From the NCBI GenBank assembly GCA_963664595.2, contig CAXXOK010000002.1, positions 372,001-436,000 on the forward strand: a stretch of 64,000 nt of DNA, written 5' to 3'. Source of the stretch: CAXXOK01 sp963664595 (GTDB lineage: Bacteria; Bacillota; Clostridia; Christensenellales; Aristaeellaceae). The position numbers and the translations under genes were made by a program. Numbering within the stretch: position 1 is the stretch's first letter; each line of letters opens with the position of its first letter. The notes below the pieces were generated by a model. That model made no database searches, was not told the DNA's origin, and worked only from the letters and a program-made list of their open reading frames with translations. Shown here one piece after another: positions 43,558 to 52,634 of this stretch.

Positions 43558-43724
43558 GGGTCCAGGGCCGATGGCCCTGGTCAGGGTGCAGGGGTGAATC
43601 CCCTGCCCGGGGATGGGGGCGGGAGCCCCTAAACCCTTACACCATAACCCTTTGCCAAAGCGAGCGAACAGCGCCGCAGGCGCTATGAGGCGAGCGGAGA
43701 TACCGACCCGATGAGATTTATAAC
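43558..43724 (+). repeat. Dispersed structured repeat, copy 7
   Basis: GGGTCCAGGGCCGATGGCCC, CAGGGG-TGAAT-CCCCTG, GGGGC-GGGA-GCCCC, GCGCC-GCA-GGCGC, GCGAGCGGAGATACCGACCC. Located 56 bp after the ABC exporter stop in the same orientation. Confidence 0.85.
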
Positions 43725-43731
43725 AAGCAAC

Positions 43732-43779
43732 AAGCCCCGCGATAAACTGTGCATCGCACAACCATCGCGGGGCTTCTTT
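43732..43779. terminator. Hairpin terminator between convergent ABC and XRE genes
   Basis: AAGCCCCGCGAT (43732-43743) pairs perfectly with ATCGCGGGGCTT (43764-43775), followed by CTTTT. Confidence 0.8.
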
Positions 43780-43837
43780 TAGTTCTCCGATCCCGATACG
43801 CCTTCCAAGATCGGCTATATCACGACAGGCATTGCCT

Positions 43838-43901
43838 CTGTAAGCAATGAATAAAGCACTTGTGCGATGCTGCGCAGGGGCTTTGTTCATTGCTTGCCTA
43901 G
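43838..43901. mobile_element. Foldback MITE-like element B (minimal 64-bp form)
   Basis: Left end CTGTAAGCAATGAATAAAGC and right end GCTTTGTTCATTGCTTGCC enclose only a short self-complementary middle (CTTGTGCGA ... TGCGCAGG), so the whole element is one hairpin. It lacks the core hairpin of copies C and D and ends inside the last codon of the XRE gene. Confidence 0.7.
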
Positions 43902-44566
43902 AGTATCTTTCCCCCATGGAAATAACACTCGTACACCCGGGTCTCCTGACAGAAAATCTCCTCGTATCCCTGAAACCACGCAAGCCCGCCTTCGCAGGAG
44001 CAACGGTACAGAAAGTCGCCCTCCTGAAACCACTGCGGCCCGCGGAACGGCTTTTCCGCCGGTACGCGCAGCAGCGCGGCATCCAGAAAGCTGCCGCTGA
44101 AACGTCCGTCCAGCACGCGGCCGCAGTAATTCATGGCGTACACGGGCTTGTCCGAAAGCCACACGCCCTCTTCCCCGGCAAAGCATTCGCCGCCCAGATA
44201 GGTATCCAGATACAGATACTCACCCTCACGGTACAGCAGATCGTTGGAATTGGGCCGGGAGCTTTTCGTTTTGCCGCCCTTGACGGCATAGGTGTTCTGT
44301 TTCGCCGTGATCAGAAACCCTGTGAGCGCCTCGTCATCCCCGGCCCGCGGCAGGGGATTTTTCATACATTCGCTGTCCTTCACGAGATAATCCACCGTCA
44401 CCAGAAAGAGCTCGCTGACGGCAATCAGGTTCAGGATATCCGGGTACGCCTGCCCGGCTTCCCACTTGGCGACCGCCTGCCGCGATACATGCAGGCTTTC
44501 CGCCAGCGCCTCCTGCGTCAGGCCCCGGTTTTTCCGGATCAGCTGCAGTTTTTCAGCAAAATTCAT
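43898..44566 (-). CDS. XRE-family regulator with C-terminal DUF5680-like domain
   Basis: 222 residues. The N-terminal helix-turn-helix is RGLTQEALAESLHVSRQAVAKWEAGQ (about 14-39). After a linker with YLVKDSECMKN, residues 80-220 form a domain of the type FLITAKQNTYAVKGGK...SRPNSNDLLYREGEYLYLDTYLGGE, which matches DUF5680. Such proteins are probable ligand-responsive regulators, function unknown. The TAG stop is formed with the terminus of foldback element B (CTAGGCAAGCAATGAAC). A 6-bp-arm palindrome upstream (44609-44625) could be its own operator. Confidence 0.8.
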   Translation of the reverse strand: MNFAEKLQLIRKNRGLTQEALAESLHVSRQAVAKWEAGQAYPDILNLIAVSELFLVTVDYLVKDSECMKNPLPRAGDDEALTGFLITAKQNTYAVKGGKTKSSRPNSNDLLYREGEYLYLDTYLGGECFAGEEGVWLSDKPVYAMNYCGRVLDGRFSGSFLDAALLRVPAEKPFRGPQWFQEGDFLYRCSCEGGLAWFQGYEEIFCQETRVYECYFHGGKIL

Positions 44567-44608
44567 GTTCTCTCACTCCTTTAAGAACATTGTATCCGCT
44601 TTGCGCTC

Positions 44609-44625
44609 CGGAATACAGCATTCCG
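44609..44625. promoter_or_regulatory. Candidate operator upstream of the XRE gene
   Basis: CGGAAT-ACAGC-ATTCCG is a perfect 6-bp-arm palindrome 43 bp before the XRE start, next to a TACAAT-like -10 on the minus strand (44594-44589). Position and symmetry suit autoregulation; nothing more is visible. Confidence 0.4.
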
Positions 44626-44770
44626 CGGTTGCGCCGCCGCTGCCTGTGATTGCATAGATTTCGGGGTAATAAATACTCATTCTCCATGCACAATGAAAAT
44701 GGCAGAATCGCGGAAGTGATGGGTTCTCCAATCCATCCGTTGGCTTACCCAGAAACGGAGGACTGTTTTC

Positions 44771-44938
44771 CCAGGCAAACGATGAATAAAACACTTGTGC
44801 GATGGCGCGTCAGCTTTTTGTCAGATTGGGGATTGCGGAACCCGAAGTTGTAGCAGCGCTACGTCGAGGGTTCTGCAAGACCAACCCGGCGGTAAGATAA
44901 CGCGCCATCGCATAAGGGTTTTGCTCATTGCTTACCTG
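44771..44938. mobile_element. Foldback MITE-like element C
   Basis: 168 bp. Left end CCAGGCAAACGATGAATAAA, right end TTTTGCTCATTGCTTACCTG. Behind the termini the arms continue to pair (GTGCGATGGCGCGT with ACGCGCCATCGCA), and the centre has its own stem TTGCGGAACCC/GGGTTCTGCAA capped by GTAGC-AGC-GCTAC. It begins 10 bp after the aminotransferase stop. Confidence 0.75.
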
Positions 44939-44948
44939 ACGAATCTTT

Positions 44949-46134
44949 TCAGGCGTGTAAACCGGGCACGTTCAGCATCCCCGATTTCTCAATCCTTTCA
45001 ACCGCTTCCTCCAGCTCCTCCCGGTCGGCAACGAGCGCGATGCGCACATGCCCCTCGCCCTCCGCGCCGAAGGCCGTTCCGGGGGTTACCAGCACGCCGG
45101 AGGTGCGCAGCAGCTCCCGGGTGAAGGCGAAGCTGTCGGTATAGCCCTGCGGCAGCCGCGCCCATAAAAACATGGTTGCCGGGCTTTTGCGGATCGGCCA
45201 GCCGATTTTCCCCAGGCTGTCGGTCAGGTAATCCCGCCGCTCCCGGTAGGCGGCCCGCATGGTGTCCACACAGTCCTGCGGGCCCAGCACAGCGGCAATG
45301 GCCGCGTCCTGCACGGGGATGAACATGCCGTAATCAATGTTTGATTTCAGCGCCTTCAGCATCCCGATCACCTCCGGGTTGCCGACGGCAAAGCCGATTC
45401 TGGCCCCGGCCAGACCGTATGTCTTGGACAGGGAATTAAACTCGATGCCGACCTCCTTCGCGCCGGGAAAGCGCAGAAAGCTTCCGCACGGCTGGCCGTC
45501 AAACACCAGCTCGCTGTAGGAGTTATCGTGCACGACGAGGATATGGTACTGCCTGGCGAAATCAATCACTTCGCGGTACAGCGAATCGGGCGCAACGCTG
45601 GCTGCCGGGTTGTTGGGGTAGGACAGGATCATTAGCTTCGCGCGCCCGGGCCACATCCTCCGGGATCCGGCTTACGTCAATCAGGTAGCCGTTTTCCTTT
45701 TTCTGCGGCATCATATAGGGCTTCGCGCCGGCCAGCACCGGCCCGTCCCGGAAAATCGGATAGCACGGATCCGGGATGAGGAAGGTATCGCCCTCGTCGA
45801 TCACGGTAAACGCGATATGCGCCAGCCCATCCTGCGAGCCCAGCAGGGAGGTGATCTCAGTAGCCGGGTCCAGCGCCACGCCGTAGCGCCGCCGGTACCA
45901 CTGCGCCACCGCCTGCCGGAGCTTTTCCGTATCGTTGATGGCGTATATGTAATTGTCCTCATTCTGCGCGGAGCTGATGAGGGCGTCCACAATGTGCCGC
46001 GCCGGGGGGATGTTGGGCGTGCCGACGCTCAGGTCGATCACTGGCAGCCCCTGCGCTTCGCGTTCCCTGCGCATGTCCGCCAGCACGGAAAAAATCCCGG
46101 GTTTGAAATACTCCATCCGCTTTGAAAACTGCAT
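44949..46134 (-). pseudogene. PLP-dependent class I/II aminotransferase, frameshifted
   Basis: Two overlapping frames together make one 394-residue aminotransferase. Residues 1-180 (MQFSKRMEYFKPGIFSVLAD ... SLLGSQDGLAHIAF ... DPCYPIF) read in one frame. From about 45645-45650 the frame continues after removing one base from the CCCGGG run: RAKLMILSYPNNPAA, VHDNSYSEL and the PLP lysine in SLSKTYGLAGARIGF. The fold and motifs resemble LL-diaminopimelate aminotransferase-like and other fold-type I enzymes. Nothing else is damaged, so the indel is recent or a base-calling error. Confidence 0.85.
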
Positions 46135-46183
46135 TGCTCGTCGATTCCTTATCGTGTATATTTTTCATGGGGTTACCCGGGGC

Positions 46184-46720
46184 TCACTCCGCCGCAAACG
46201 CGAAGGTATACAGGATACTCTCCAGCGTTTCCCGCAGCGCGACGTCCGGACCGGCGTCCGGATCAAAATAGTAGCAGAAAAAGTTCATGCTCAGGCCGTT
46301 TCGGATGGTCTCGGCGTACAGGTACGAGCCCTGATCATCCTCCATATGGAAAAGATAAAACACCGTGCCGCTTTTCGCGGTGATGGCGTTTAAAAACGTC
46401 GGATGCTCATCGGCCAGGGTTGCGCTTACCTCGTCCGCATAGGCCTGTTTTCCGGCGTCGTCGGCAGTGCTGAGATTAAAATCCGGGTCGTAGTCATTAA
46501 GCCGGGTCACATAGGCATCGATGACATACTCGTTGTCCCCCAGCATAAACAGCCAGGTATTGTCCGCCGTGCTTTCCGCTGTGTGGGAGGTATTGTCAAT
46601 CCTCAGCCCCACAGGATATTCAATGGCGTAGTAGTCTCCCGCCGTATAGCTGACCGCGCAGGCCGTGGCGAGCGACAGCATCATGAAAAGCGAAAGCAGG
46701 ACGGCAATCCATTTTCTCAT
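46184..46720 (-). CDS. Small exported protein, unknown function
   Basis: 178 residues with a signal peptide (RKWIAVLLSLFMMLSLATACA). The cysteine at 21 follows ATA rather than a strict lipobox, so signal peptidase I cleavage is as likely as lipidation. The mature part (DNTWLFMLGDNEYVIDAYVTRL, FYLFHMEDDQGSYLYAETI) resembles small beta-rich PsbP/DUF1795-like folds only in general appearance. Not assigned. It lies between GH20 (48 bp upstream) and the aminotransferase. Confidence 0.65.
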   Translation of the reverse strand: MRKWIAVLLSLFMMLSLATACAVSYTAGDYYAIEYPVGLRIDNTSHTAESTADNTWLFMLGDNEYVIDAYVTRLNDYDPDFNLSTADDAGKQAYADEVSATLADEHPTFLNAITAKSGTVFYLFHMEDDQGSYLYAETIRNGLSMNFFCYYFDPDAGPDVALRETLESILYTFAFAAE

Positions 46721-46768
46721 CGGGGTTCTCCTTCCGGATGGTGTGTGAGGGGCGGCGATCCTGCGCCG

Positions 46769-48571
46769 TTAAAACAGGAACTGTGGAAACGCAAAGCCCG
46801 TATAATCCTGCCAGCCGTTGCGGCGCAGCGCGCGGCGCGGTTCCTCCTCCAGCGCATCCACATGGGCGATCTCGCCGTCGGCCCAGCGCAGCAGCTCCCG
46901 CTGCGCGTCCTCCAGCCGTCTGATTGTGCCGCCGATGCGCACGCAATGGGTTTCCCAGCCGTTTTGCCTGTAGGTTGATTCCCACTGATCGCGGAACACG
47001 GTGAAAAACTGTTCGTACAGGGCACGAAGCTCCGGAAGCTGGGCCTGCGCCATGGCCCGTACCCGCCCGCGGTCCTCCGCCTTGTACGCCGGACGGAGCG
47101 CCGTGATCCACCGCAGCTTTTTCTGCGCGATGGTCAGCAGCAGCCACGCATACTCGCAGCGCGGATCGGCGCGCCGTTTCCCCAGCACGGCCAGAGCCTG
47201 CGAAAGCCGGTCGTCATAGCCCCGCAAATCCCACAGGCCCTCGGTCAGGGGAAAGAGCGGATCGCAATAGAACAGCCCCTTGCCGGCGCGGTGATCCTGA
47301 GCATCGGCATAAAAAGCGTCAAACGCCGCCAGTGCGTCCCCATCCAGCCCGGACAGCCGCTCGCCCAAATGCCGCGCCGCCTCCGGCGTGCAGGCGTCCC
47401 CCAGCCAGCAGTGCTCCGAAAAGATCGTCAGCAGGCTGAGGGAAAGAAAATAGTTCGTTTCACAGCCATCGTCGCCCCAGTGGGTCGCCAGCACCGTTTG
47501 CACCCCGGCCTTCAGGCAGGCACGCAGCGCGGGATACATCGTTTCCTCCGTAAGCGAAGCGTGGGGCAGGAAGCCCGACCACGTCCACACGCCGCCCGCA
47601 AACCATATCTCCCGTCCCAGCGCGTGATGCCGCTGCAGCATCTGCGCATAAAAGCGTTCGTCCGTGTGGTAGTAATCCCAGTAGCACAGCGCCACATCCG
47701 GGATCGCCTCAGCCGCGGCCTTGGGCACCACGGCGTCCGGATCGTAATAATCGTTGGTCTTGGAGCCGATGCGGTAGAACATATCGCTCCACATAATCGG
47801 CTTCAGCCCCTCCGCCTCGCAGATCTCCACCACCCTTTGCAGGTGGCGGTTCAGCAGGGCAAAGCGGTCCTGCGCCCCGTGCTTTTCAAAGTAACGGCCC
47901 AGGCCCACGCCGTGGGCCTCGTCCATGCCGATATGGATGCGGCGGCTGCGAAAGCACTGCTTTGCGGAGGCAACGCAGGCCCGGATCAGCCGGTAGGTTT
48001 CCGGCTCGTCGATCAGCAGGCAGTCAGCAGTATCGCGCAGGGCGGCGTTTTCCTCCCATTGCAGGAACTGCGCCAGATGCGCCAGCGTCTGGATGCACGG
48101 CACCAGCTCCACACCCGCCTGCGCGGCATACTCATCCAGCGTCAGAAGATCCTCCCGGCTGTACCGCCCGCGCAGGTAGCCCAGATACGGATAGGCTTCC
48201 ACCGGATACACGTCCTCGGTGTACAGCATCATCAGGTTCAGGCCCAGCGCCGCGTGGACGTCAATATACTTCTTTACCGAGGCGACGGTCAGCACGCCGC
48301 CGCGCGATACATCCAGCATCGCCCCGCAGGCCTCAAAGTGCCGCTTCTGCTCCCCCGCGGGCAGGGGCTCGTCATGGCGGATCGCCTGCGCCGCCAGAAA
48401 CAGCCCCCGGGCAACGCCGGACAGATCCGGCGCTTCCACGGTGAGGGTATCCCCCTCCCGGCTTAACCGCAGCGCTTCGCCCTGCCGGGTTTCCACCACG
48501 CCGTCCCACCGGCAGCCAGCCAGGGCAAACATACGCTCCCGAAGGGCTTCACAGGCCGTGTTCCACGCCAT
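46769..48571 (-). CDS. Glycoside hydrolase family 20, beta-N-acetylhexosaminidase
   Basis: 600 residues, no signal peptide, so probably cytosolic. The catalytic Asp-Glu pair is in RIHIGMDEAHGVG (about 210-222). Before it are the barrel strands GLNLMMLYTEDVYPVE and GVELVPCIQTLAHLAQFLQW; after it PIMWSDMFYR and IWFAGGVWTWSGF. The last 170 residues are helical and resemble the C-terminal region of GH20C enzymes of streptococci and clostridia. It would release terminal GlcNAc/GalNAc from imported oligosaccharides or glycopeptides. No PTS or ABC sugar importer is adjacent. Confidence 0.9.
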   Translation of the reverse strand: MAWNTACEALRERMFALAGCRWDGVVETRQGEALRLSREGDTLTVEAPDLSGVARGLFLAAQAIRHDEPLPAGEQKRHFEACGAMLDVSRGGVLTVASVKKYIDVHAALGLNLMMLYTEDVYPVEAYPYLGYLRGRYSREDLLTLDEYAAQAGVELVPCIQTLAHLAQFLQWEENAALRDTADCLLIDEPETYRLIRACVASAKQCFRSRRIHIGMDEAHGVGLGRYFEKHGAQDRFALLNRHLQRVVEICEAEGLKPIMWSDMFYRIGSKTNDYYDPDAVVPKAAAEAIPDVALCYWDYYHTDERFYAQMLQRHHALGREIWFAGGVWTWSGFLPHASLTEETMYPALRACLKAGVQTVLATHWGDDGCETNYFLSLSLLTIFSEHCWLGDACTPEAARHLGERLSGLDGDALAAFDAFYADAQDHRAGKGLFYCDPLFPLTEGLWDLRGYDDRLSQALAVLGKRRADPRCEYAWLLLTIAQKKLRWITALRPAYKAEDRGRVRAMAQAQLPELRALYEQFFTVFRDQWESTYRQNGWETHCVRIGGTIRRLEDAQRELLRWADGEIAHVDALEEEPRRALRRNGWQDYTGFAFPQFLF

Positions 48572-48632
48572 AACCGTTCCTCCTTTTGATAAGCAAGACC
48601 AAGTCAGTACGAAGAAATCAGCAGTATAAGCC

Positions 48633-49024
48633 GTGCGTTTTCAACCGGCAATCCTCAGCCGATTCAAAATGTGCGGCATGCGCGGCGGCAAGCGCGGCGA
48701 GGGCTGAGCTTACTTTAGGTAAGTGATGGCCTCGCCGTCGCGCGGCCAACAAAGCAGGCCGTGCGTTATCAACCGGCAATCCTCAGCCGGTTCAAAACGT
48801 GCGGCATGCGCGGCGGCAAGCGCGGCGAGGGCTGAGCTTACTTTAGGTAAGGGATGGCCTCGCCGTTGCGCGGCCAGCAAAGCAGGCCGTGCGTTTTCAA
48901 TCGGCAATCCTCAGCCGGTTCAAAACGTGCGGCATGCGCGGCGGCAAGCGCGGCGAGGGCTGAGCTTACTTTAGGTAAGGGATGGCCTCGCCGTCGCGCG
49001 GCCAACAAAGCAGGCTGTGCGTTT
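48633..49024. repeat. 128-bp tandem repeat, three units, abutting glpK
   Basis: The string GTGCGTT(T/A)TCAA starts at 48633, 48761, 48889 and 49017, an exact 128-bp period. Units are nearly identical (few substitutions) and contain the palindrome CTTACTTTAGGTAAG. The fourth, partial unit runs into the glpK 3' end, whose TCA (stop on the minus strand, 49025-49027) lies in the shared string TTTTCAATCGGC. The period is not a multiple of three, so no continuous peptide repeat results. 48572-48632 holds nothing recognised. Confidence 0.9.
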
Positions 49025-50513
49025 TCAATCGGCTGATCCCCAGCCCTTGGCGCGCTCGATGGCCCTGTGCCATCCGTCCATCGCGGTGGCGCGGTCATAG
49101 GCATCCATGGCGGGGGTGAAGGTGAGATCGGGCTTTACGCAGGCTTTGGCCTGCTCCAGGGTCAGCGTGCCGCTGCCGATGCCCGCCAGCAGCGCAGCGC
49201 CCAGCGCCGTGGTTTCAGTCACCTGGGGGCGCACCACGGGGATGCCGAGCACATCGGCCTGGAACTGCATCAGGAAGGCGTTGGCGCTTGCGCCGCCATC
49301 GGCCTGCATGTGAGGCGGCTGCTGGCCGCAGTGCTGCACCATGGCCCCGTACAGATCGGCGCTCTGAAAGGCGATCGCTTCCAGCGCCGCGCGCACAAAC
49401 TGCGCCCTGCCGCTGCCGCGCGTAAGTCCCACAATGGTGCCGCGGGCGTACATATCCCAATAGGGCGCGCCCAGGCCGGTAAAGGCGGGCACGATGTACA
49501 TGCCGCCGGTGTCCGCAATGCTCTGGGCAATCATCTCGGTTTCGGCGGCGGAGTGGATCAGCTTCAGCTCGTCGCGCAGCCACTGGATGACCGCGCCGCC
49601 CACAAACACGCTGCCCTCCAGCGCGTAGGTCGGCTTGCCGGAAAGCCGCCACGCCATGGTGGTCAGCAGTCCGCTGCGGCAGTCCACAGCCTCTTCGCCC
49701 GTGTTCATCAGCATAAAGCAGCCGGTGCCGTAGGTGTTTTTGACCATGCCCTTGTCAAAGCACGCCTGCCCGAACAGCGCCGCGTGCTGGTCCCCCGCCA
49801 GCGAGGCCACCGGGATGGGGCGGCCCAGAATTTCCGTGCGCAGGCTGCCGATCACCTGGGCGGTGTCCACCACCTGGGGCAGCAGCACTTTGGGGATATT
49901 GAGCATTTTCAGCAGATCATCGTCCCACTGCTGGGTGCGGATGTTGAACAGCATCGTGCGGGAGGCGTTGGTGGCGTCGGTCACATGCGGCCGCCCCTCC
50001 ACAAGGTTCCACGCCAGAAAGGTATCCACCGTGCCAAAGCAAAGCTCCCCGCGCTGGGCGCGCTCATAGAGGTTGAGGGTGTCCAGCAGGTAGGCAAGCT
50101 TGGTGCCGCTGAAATACGCGTCGGGTACCAGCCCCGTTTTCTGGCGGATGGTTTCCGCCTGGCCCTCGGCCACCAGCCGCTCCACATAGGGCGCGGTGCG
50201 GCGGCACTGCCAGCAGATGGCGTTGTGCACGCACTCCCCCCGTGTTTTTGTCCCACAGCAGGGTGGTTTCGCGCTGGTTGGTAATGCCGATGGCGGCGAT
50301 ATCGGAAATGTTCACGCCCGACAGCTTCACCGCCTCCTGCAGCGCCTCGGTCTGGCCGGAGAGGATTTCATCGGGGCTGTGCTCCACCCAGCCGGGCTTG
50401 GGATAAATCTGCGTAAGCTCCTTTGCGTGCGAGGCCAGCATATTGCCGTGTTCATCAAATACCACGGCCCGACTTGAGGTTGTGCCCTGATCCAATGCTA
50501 CGAATACCGTCAT
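49025..50513 (-). pseudogene. glpK: Glycerol kinase, frameshifted
   Basis: The opening VALDQGTTSSRAVVFDEHG and GITNQRETTLLWDKNTG reads to about residue 92. A run of six C on the plus strand (50236-50241) then shifts the frame; with five C the protein continues GECVHNAICWQCRRTAPYVERL to TAIERAKGWGSAD. The joined product is 495 residues, the normal glycerol kinase length, with YGTGCFMLMNTG and GSVFVGGAVIQWLRD intact. It would convert glycerol to glycerol-3-phosphate. No glpF/glpD/glpO follows. The 128-bp repeat starts at its stop. Confidence 0.9.
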
Positions 50514-50515
50514 CC

Positions 50516-52018
50516 TTATTCCTCCATAAACAGGCGTTGCTTGCGCCCAATCATTTCCCCGATATTGGCGATATAAACGTCCACATTGCCGACGTTGGGC
50601 GCGCGATCAATGTGCAGATCCGGTACATGCAGCACACGCTTGGAAATCGCGCCCGCGCCGACAGCCAGCACCGTGGCCGTTTCTTCCATGATATCCATAT
50701 TATACAGGCAGACATTATTTTCCTTGGCATAGCCCACATTTTGCTGCTGCGCGGCCATGTATTTCTGCCGGTACAGATAATAAGGGCTCATGCCCATACG
50801 CCCGGCGGCCGCCTCCCCAAGGGCGACCATTTCTTCCACTGCTCCGGGGGGCGGCAGGGGGGTGTTTTCCTCGCGCAGCTTGCCGCCCTTTTTCAGCGCC
50901 AGCGTATGCACGGTGAGGCTATCCGGGCTCAAGGCCTCGATGCGGTCCATGGTACGGCGGAAGTCCTCCGGCGTTTCGCCGGGCAGCCCGGCGATGACAT
51001 CCATATTGATGTGGGCAAACCCGTGCGCGCGCGCCAGCCGGAAAGCCTCAACCGCCTGCGCGGCGGTATGGCTGCGGCCGATCCGCCGCAGTGTTTCATC
51101 ATTCATCGTCTGGGGGTTCACACAGATACGCTCCACACCGTAGCGCCGCATGGTCTCCAGCTTGCCCGGCGTGATGGCGTCCGGCCGTCCGGCCTCCACG
51201 GTAAACTCCAGCGGGGCCGGAAAATGCGTTTTCACCAGCAGCAGCAGGCGGGCAAACGCCTCGTCATCCGGCGATACGGGCGTGCCGCCGCCGATGTAGA
51301 GCGCGCGCAGGCGCGCGCCGTTTTTCAGCATCAACGCGGCGGCGGTGTGCATCTCACGGTCAAGCGCGCGCAGATAAGCGTCCACCTTTTCGCCCGCGCC
51401 GATGGCCTCGCCCGCAAAGGTGCAATAGGTGCAGCGCGTGGGACAAAACGGAACGGCGACATACACATCCCAATCCTCCGCGGCGGGTTTGGGCAGCGAC
51501 TGCTGCACCGCTACAATGCGCGAGAGCAGTTCCGCTTTTTCAGGCGACACATCAAAATCCGCGCACAGGGCCTGCCGGGCCTGCGCGTGGTCCATGCCTT
51601 CGGCCAGCCGCTCGTAAAACAGGCGCGTGGGACGGATACCCGTAAGCGCGCCCCAGGCGGGCTGTTTGCCCGTGCTCTGCCTGCACAGATCGTACAGCGT
51701 CATCTTGCATAAGCGCTTCAGCTGCCGCCGCTGCAGCAGCTCGCTTTCCCATACCGGGATCATAACGGCCCGCTGCGCGCTGTGCCCCTGAAAGGCAAAA
51801 CGGCAAACCGTACTGCCGCCCCGCGCAAAAACCGTATGCTCCAGTACCTGCATATCCTCCGTGGGCACGGTAGCGGTAAACTGCGCCTTCTGCTCATCCT
51901 CCGCAGACAGGGGCACGGTGGCGACCACGGCAAAGCCTTCGGTCACATAGAACAGCTTCAGCACATCCCACAGTTCGTTGGCAAAGCGCGGCAGGGGCGT
52001 ATGCAGGCAGATCTTCAT
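50516..52018 (-). CDS. hemZ: HemZ-type coproporphyrinogen dehydrogenase (radical SAM)
   Basis: 500 residues. A 170-residue N-terminal domain (LFYVTEGFAVVATV ... GALTGIRPTRLFYERL) typical of HemZ is followed by the radical SAM core with the [4Fe-4S] motif CPTRCTYCTF (about 190-199), YIGGGTPVSPDD, MDVIAGLPGETPEDF and the C-terminal YYLYRQKYM. HemZ is a clostridial relative of HemN; not all relatives are proven coproporphyrinogen oxidases. It follows the MBL hydrolase by 10 bp and precedes glpK by 2 bp. Confidence 0.92.
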   Translation of the reverse strand: MKICLHTPLPRFANELWDVLKLFYVTEGFAVVATVPLSAEDEQKAQFTATVPTEDMQVLEHTVFARGGSTVCRFAFQGHSAQRAVMIPVWESELLQRRQLKRLCKMTLYDLCRQSTGKQPAWGALTGIRPTRLFYERLAEGMDHAQARQALCADFDVSPEKAELLSRIVAVQQSLPKPAAEDWDVYVAVPFCPTRCTYCTFAGEAIGAGEKVDAYLRALDREMHTAAALMLKNGARLRALYIGGGTPVSPDDEAFARLLLLVKTHFPAPLEFTVEAGRPDAITPGKLETMRRYGVERICVNPQTMNDETLRRIGRSHTAAQAVEAFRLARAHGFAHINMDVIAGLPGETPEDFRRTMDRIEALSPDSLTVHTLALKKGGKLREENTPLPPPGAVEEMVALGEAAAGRMGMSPYYLYRQKYMAAQQQNVGYAKENNVCLYNMDIMEETATVLAVGAGAISKRVLHVPDLHIDRAPNVGNVDVYIANIGEMIGRKQRLFMEE

Positions 52019-52028
52019 ATTATTCCCC

Positions 52029-52583
52029 TTATTTCCCCGCCACCGTGCTGCGGCCGTGCCCCGGATAGGCGATAATCTGGGGATGCATGTGCAAAAGCGT
52101 CCGCAGGCTTTGCTTCAGCTCGGAAAAATTGCCGTCGCCGAAATCATACCGCCCGTAGCCCTGATGGAACAACGTGTCCCCGCAGAACATCCCCTGATCG
52201 CCGGGCAGCAGATAGCACACCCCGCCCTTGGAGTGGCCGGGCGTGTGCAGCACGGTGATATCCATGCCGCCGAGGGTGAGCACCTGCCCGTCCGTTATAG
52301 TCACAGGCTTCGTATTTGCCACCACATTGGTTTCATACTGATGGCTTACGTTGGCTACCGGGTCGGCCAGCTTGGGCGCGTCCAGCTCGTGGATATACAG
52401 CGGGATATGGTAATGGTCGCACACGGCATCCGCCGCGCCGAAATGATCAAAATGCCCGTGGGTGATCAGCACCGCCACAGGTGTGCGGCCGCCCACCGCG
52501 GCGATGATGCGCTGGGCGTCGTCGCCGGGATCGACAATCACCAGCTCATGGGTTTCCGTGTTTTCCGCCAGATAGCAATTCAT
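52029..52583 (-). CDS. MBL-fold hydrolase (glyoxalase II-like), N-terminus frameshifted
   Basis: 184 residues in this frame, with HGHFDH (42-47), HTPGHSKGG, CGDTLF and GHGRST giving the binuclear metal site of glyoxalase II/YcbL-type hydrolases. The likely true start is the ATG at 52624 with GGAG upstream (MKINVETLHV), but it reads in another frame. One additional G at 52594-52595 would join them as HVGSYDMNCYLAEN, the usual family opening. The neighbours dtd and hemZ are the normal clostridial context. Confidence 0.88.
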   Translation of the reverse strand: MNCYLAENTETHELVIVDPGDDAQRIIAAVGGRTPVAVLITHGHFDHFGAADAVCDHYHIPLYIHELDAPKLADPVANVSHQYETNVVANTKPVTITDGQVLTLGGMDITVLHTPGHSKGGVCYLLPGDQGMFCGDTLFHQGYGRYDFGDGNFSELKQSLRTLLHMHPQIIAYPGHGRSTVAGK

Positions 52584-52634
52584 ATCGTAGCTGCCACATG
52601 CAGCGTTTCCACATTAATTTTCATAACGTCTCCA

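Noticed and set aside
48633..49024. CRISPR-like repetitive array
   Set aside because: The units are 128 bp and directly contiguous, without short repeats separated by unique spacers, and no cas gene is in the window. It is an ordinary tandem duplication.
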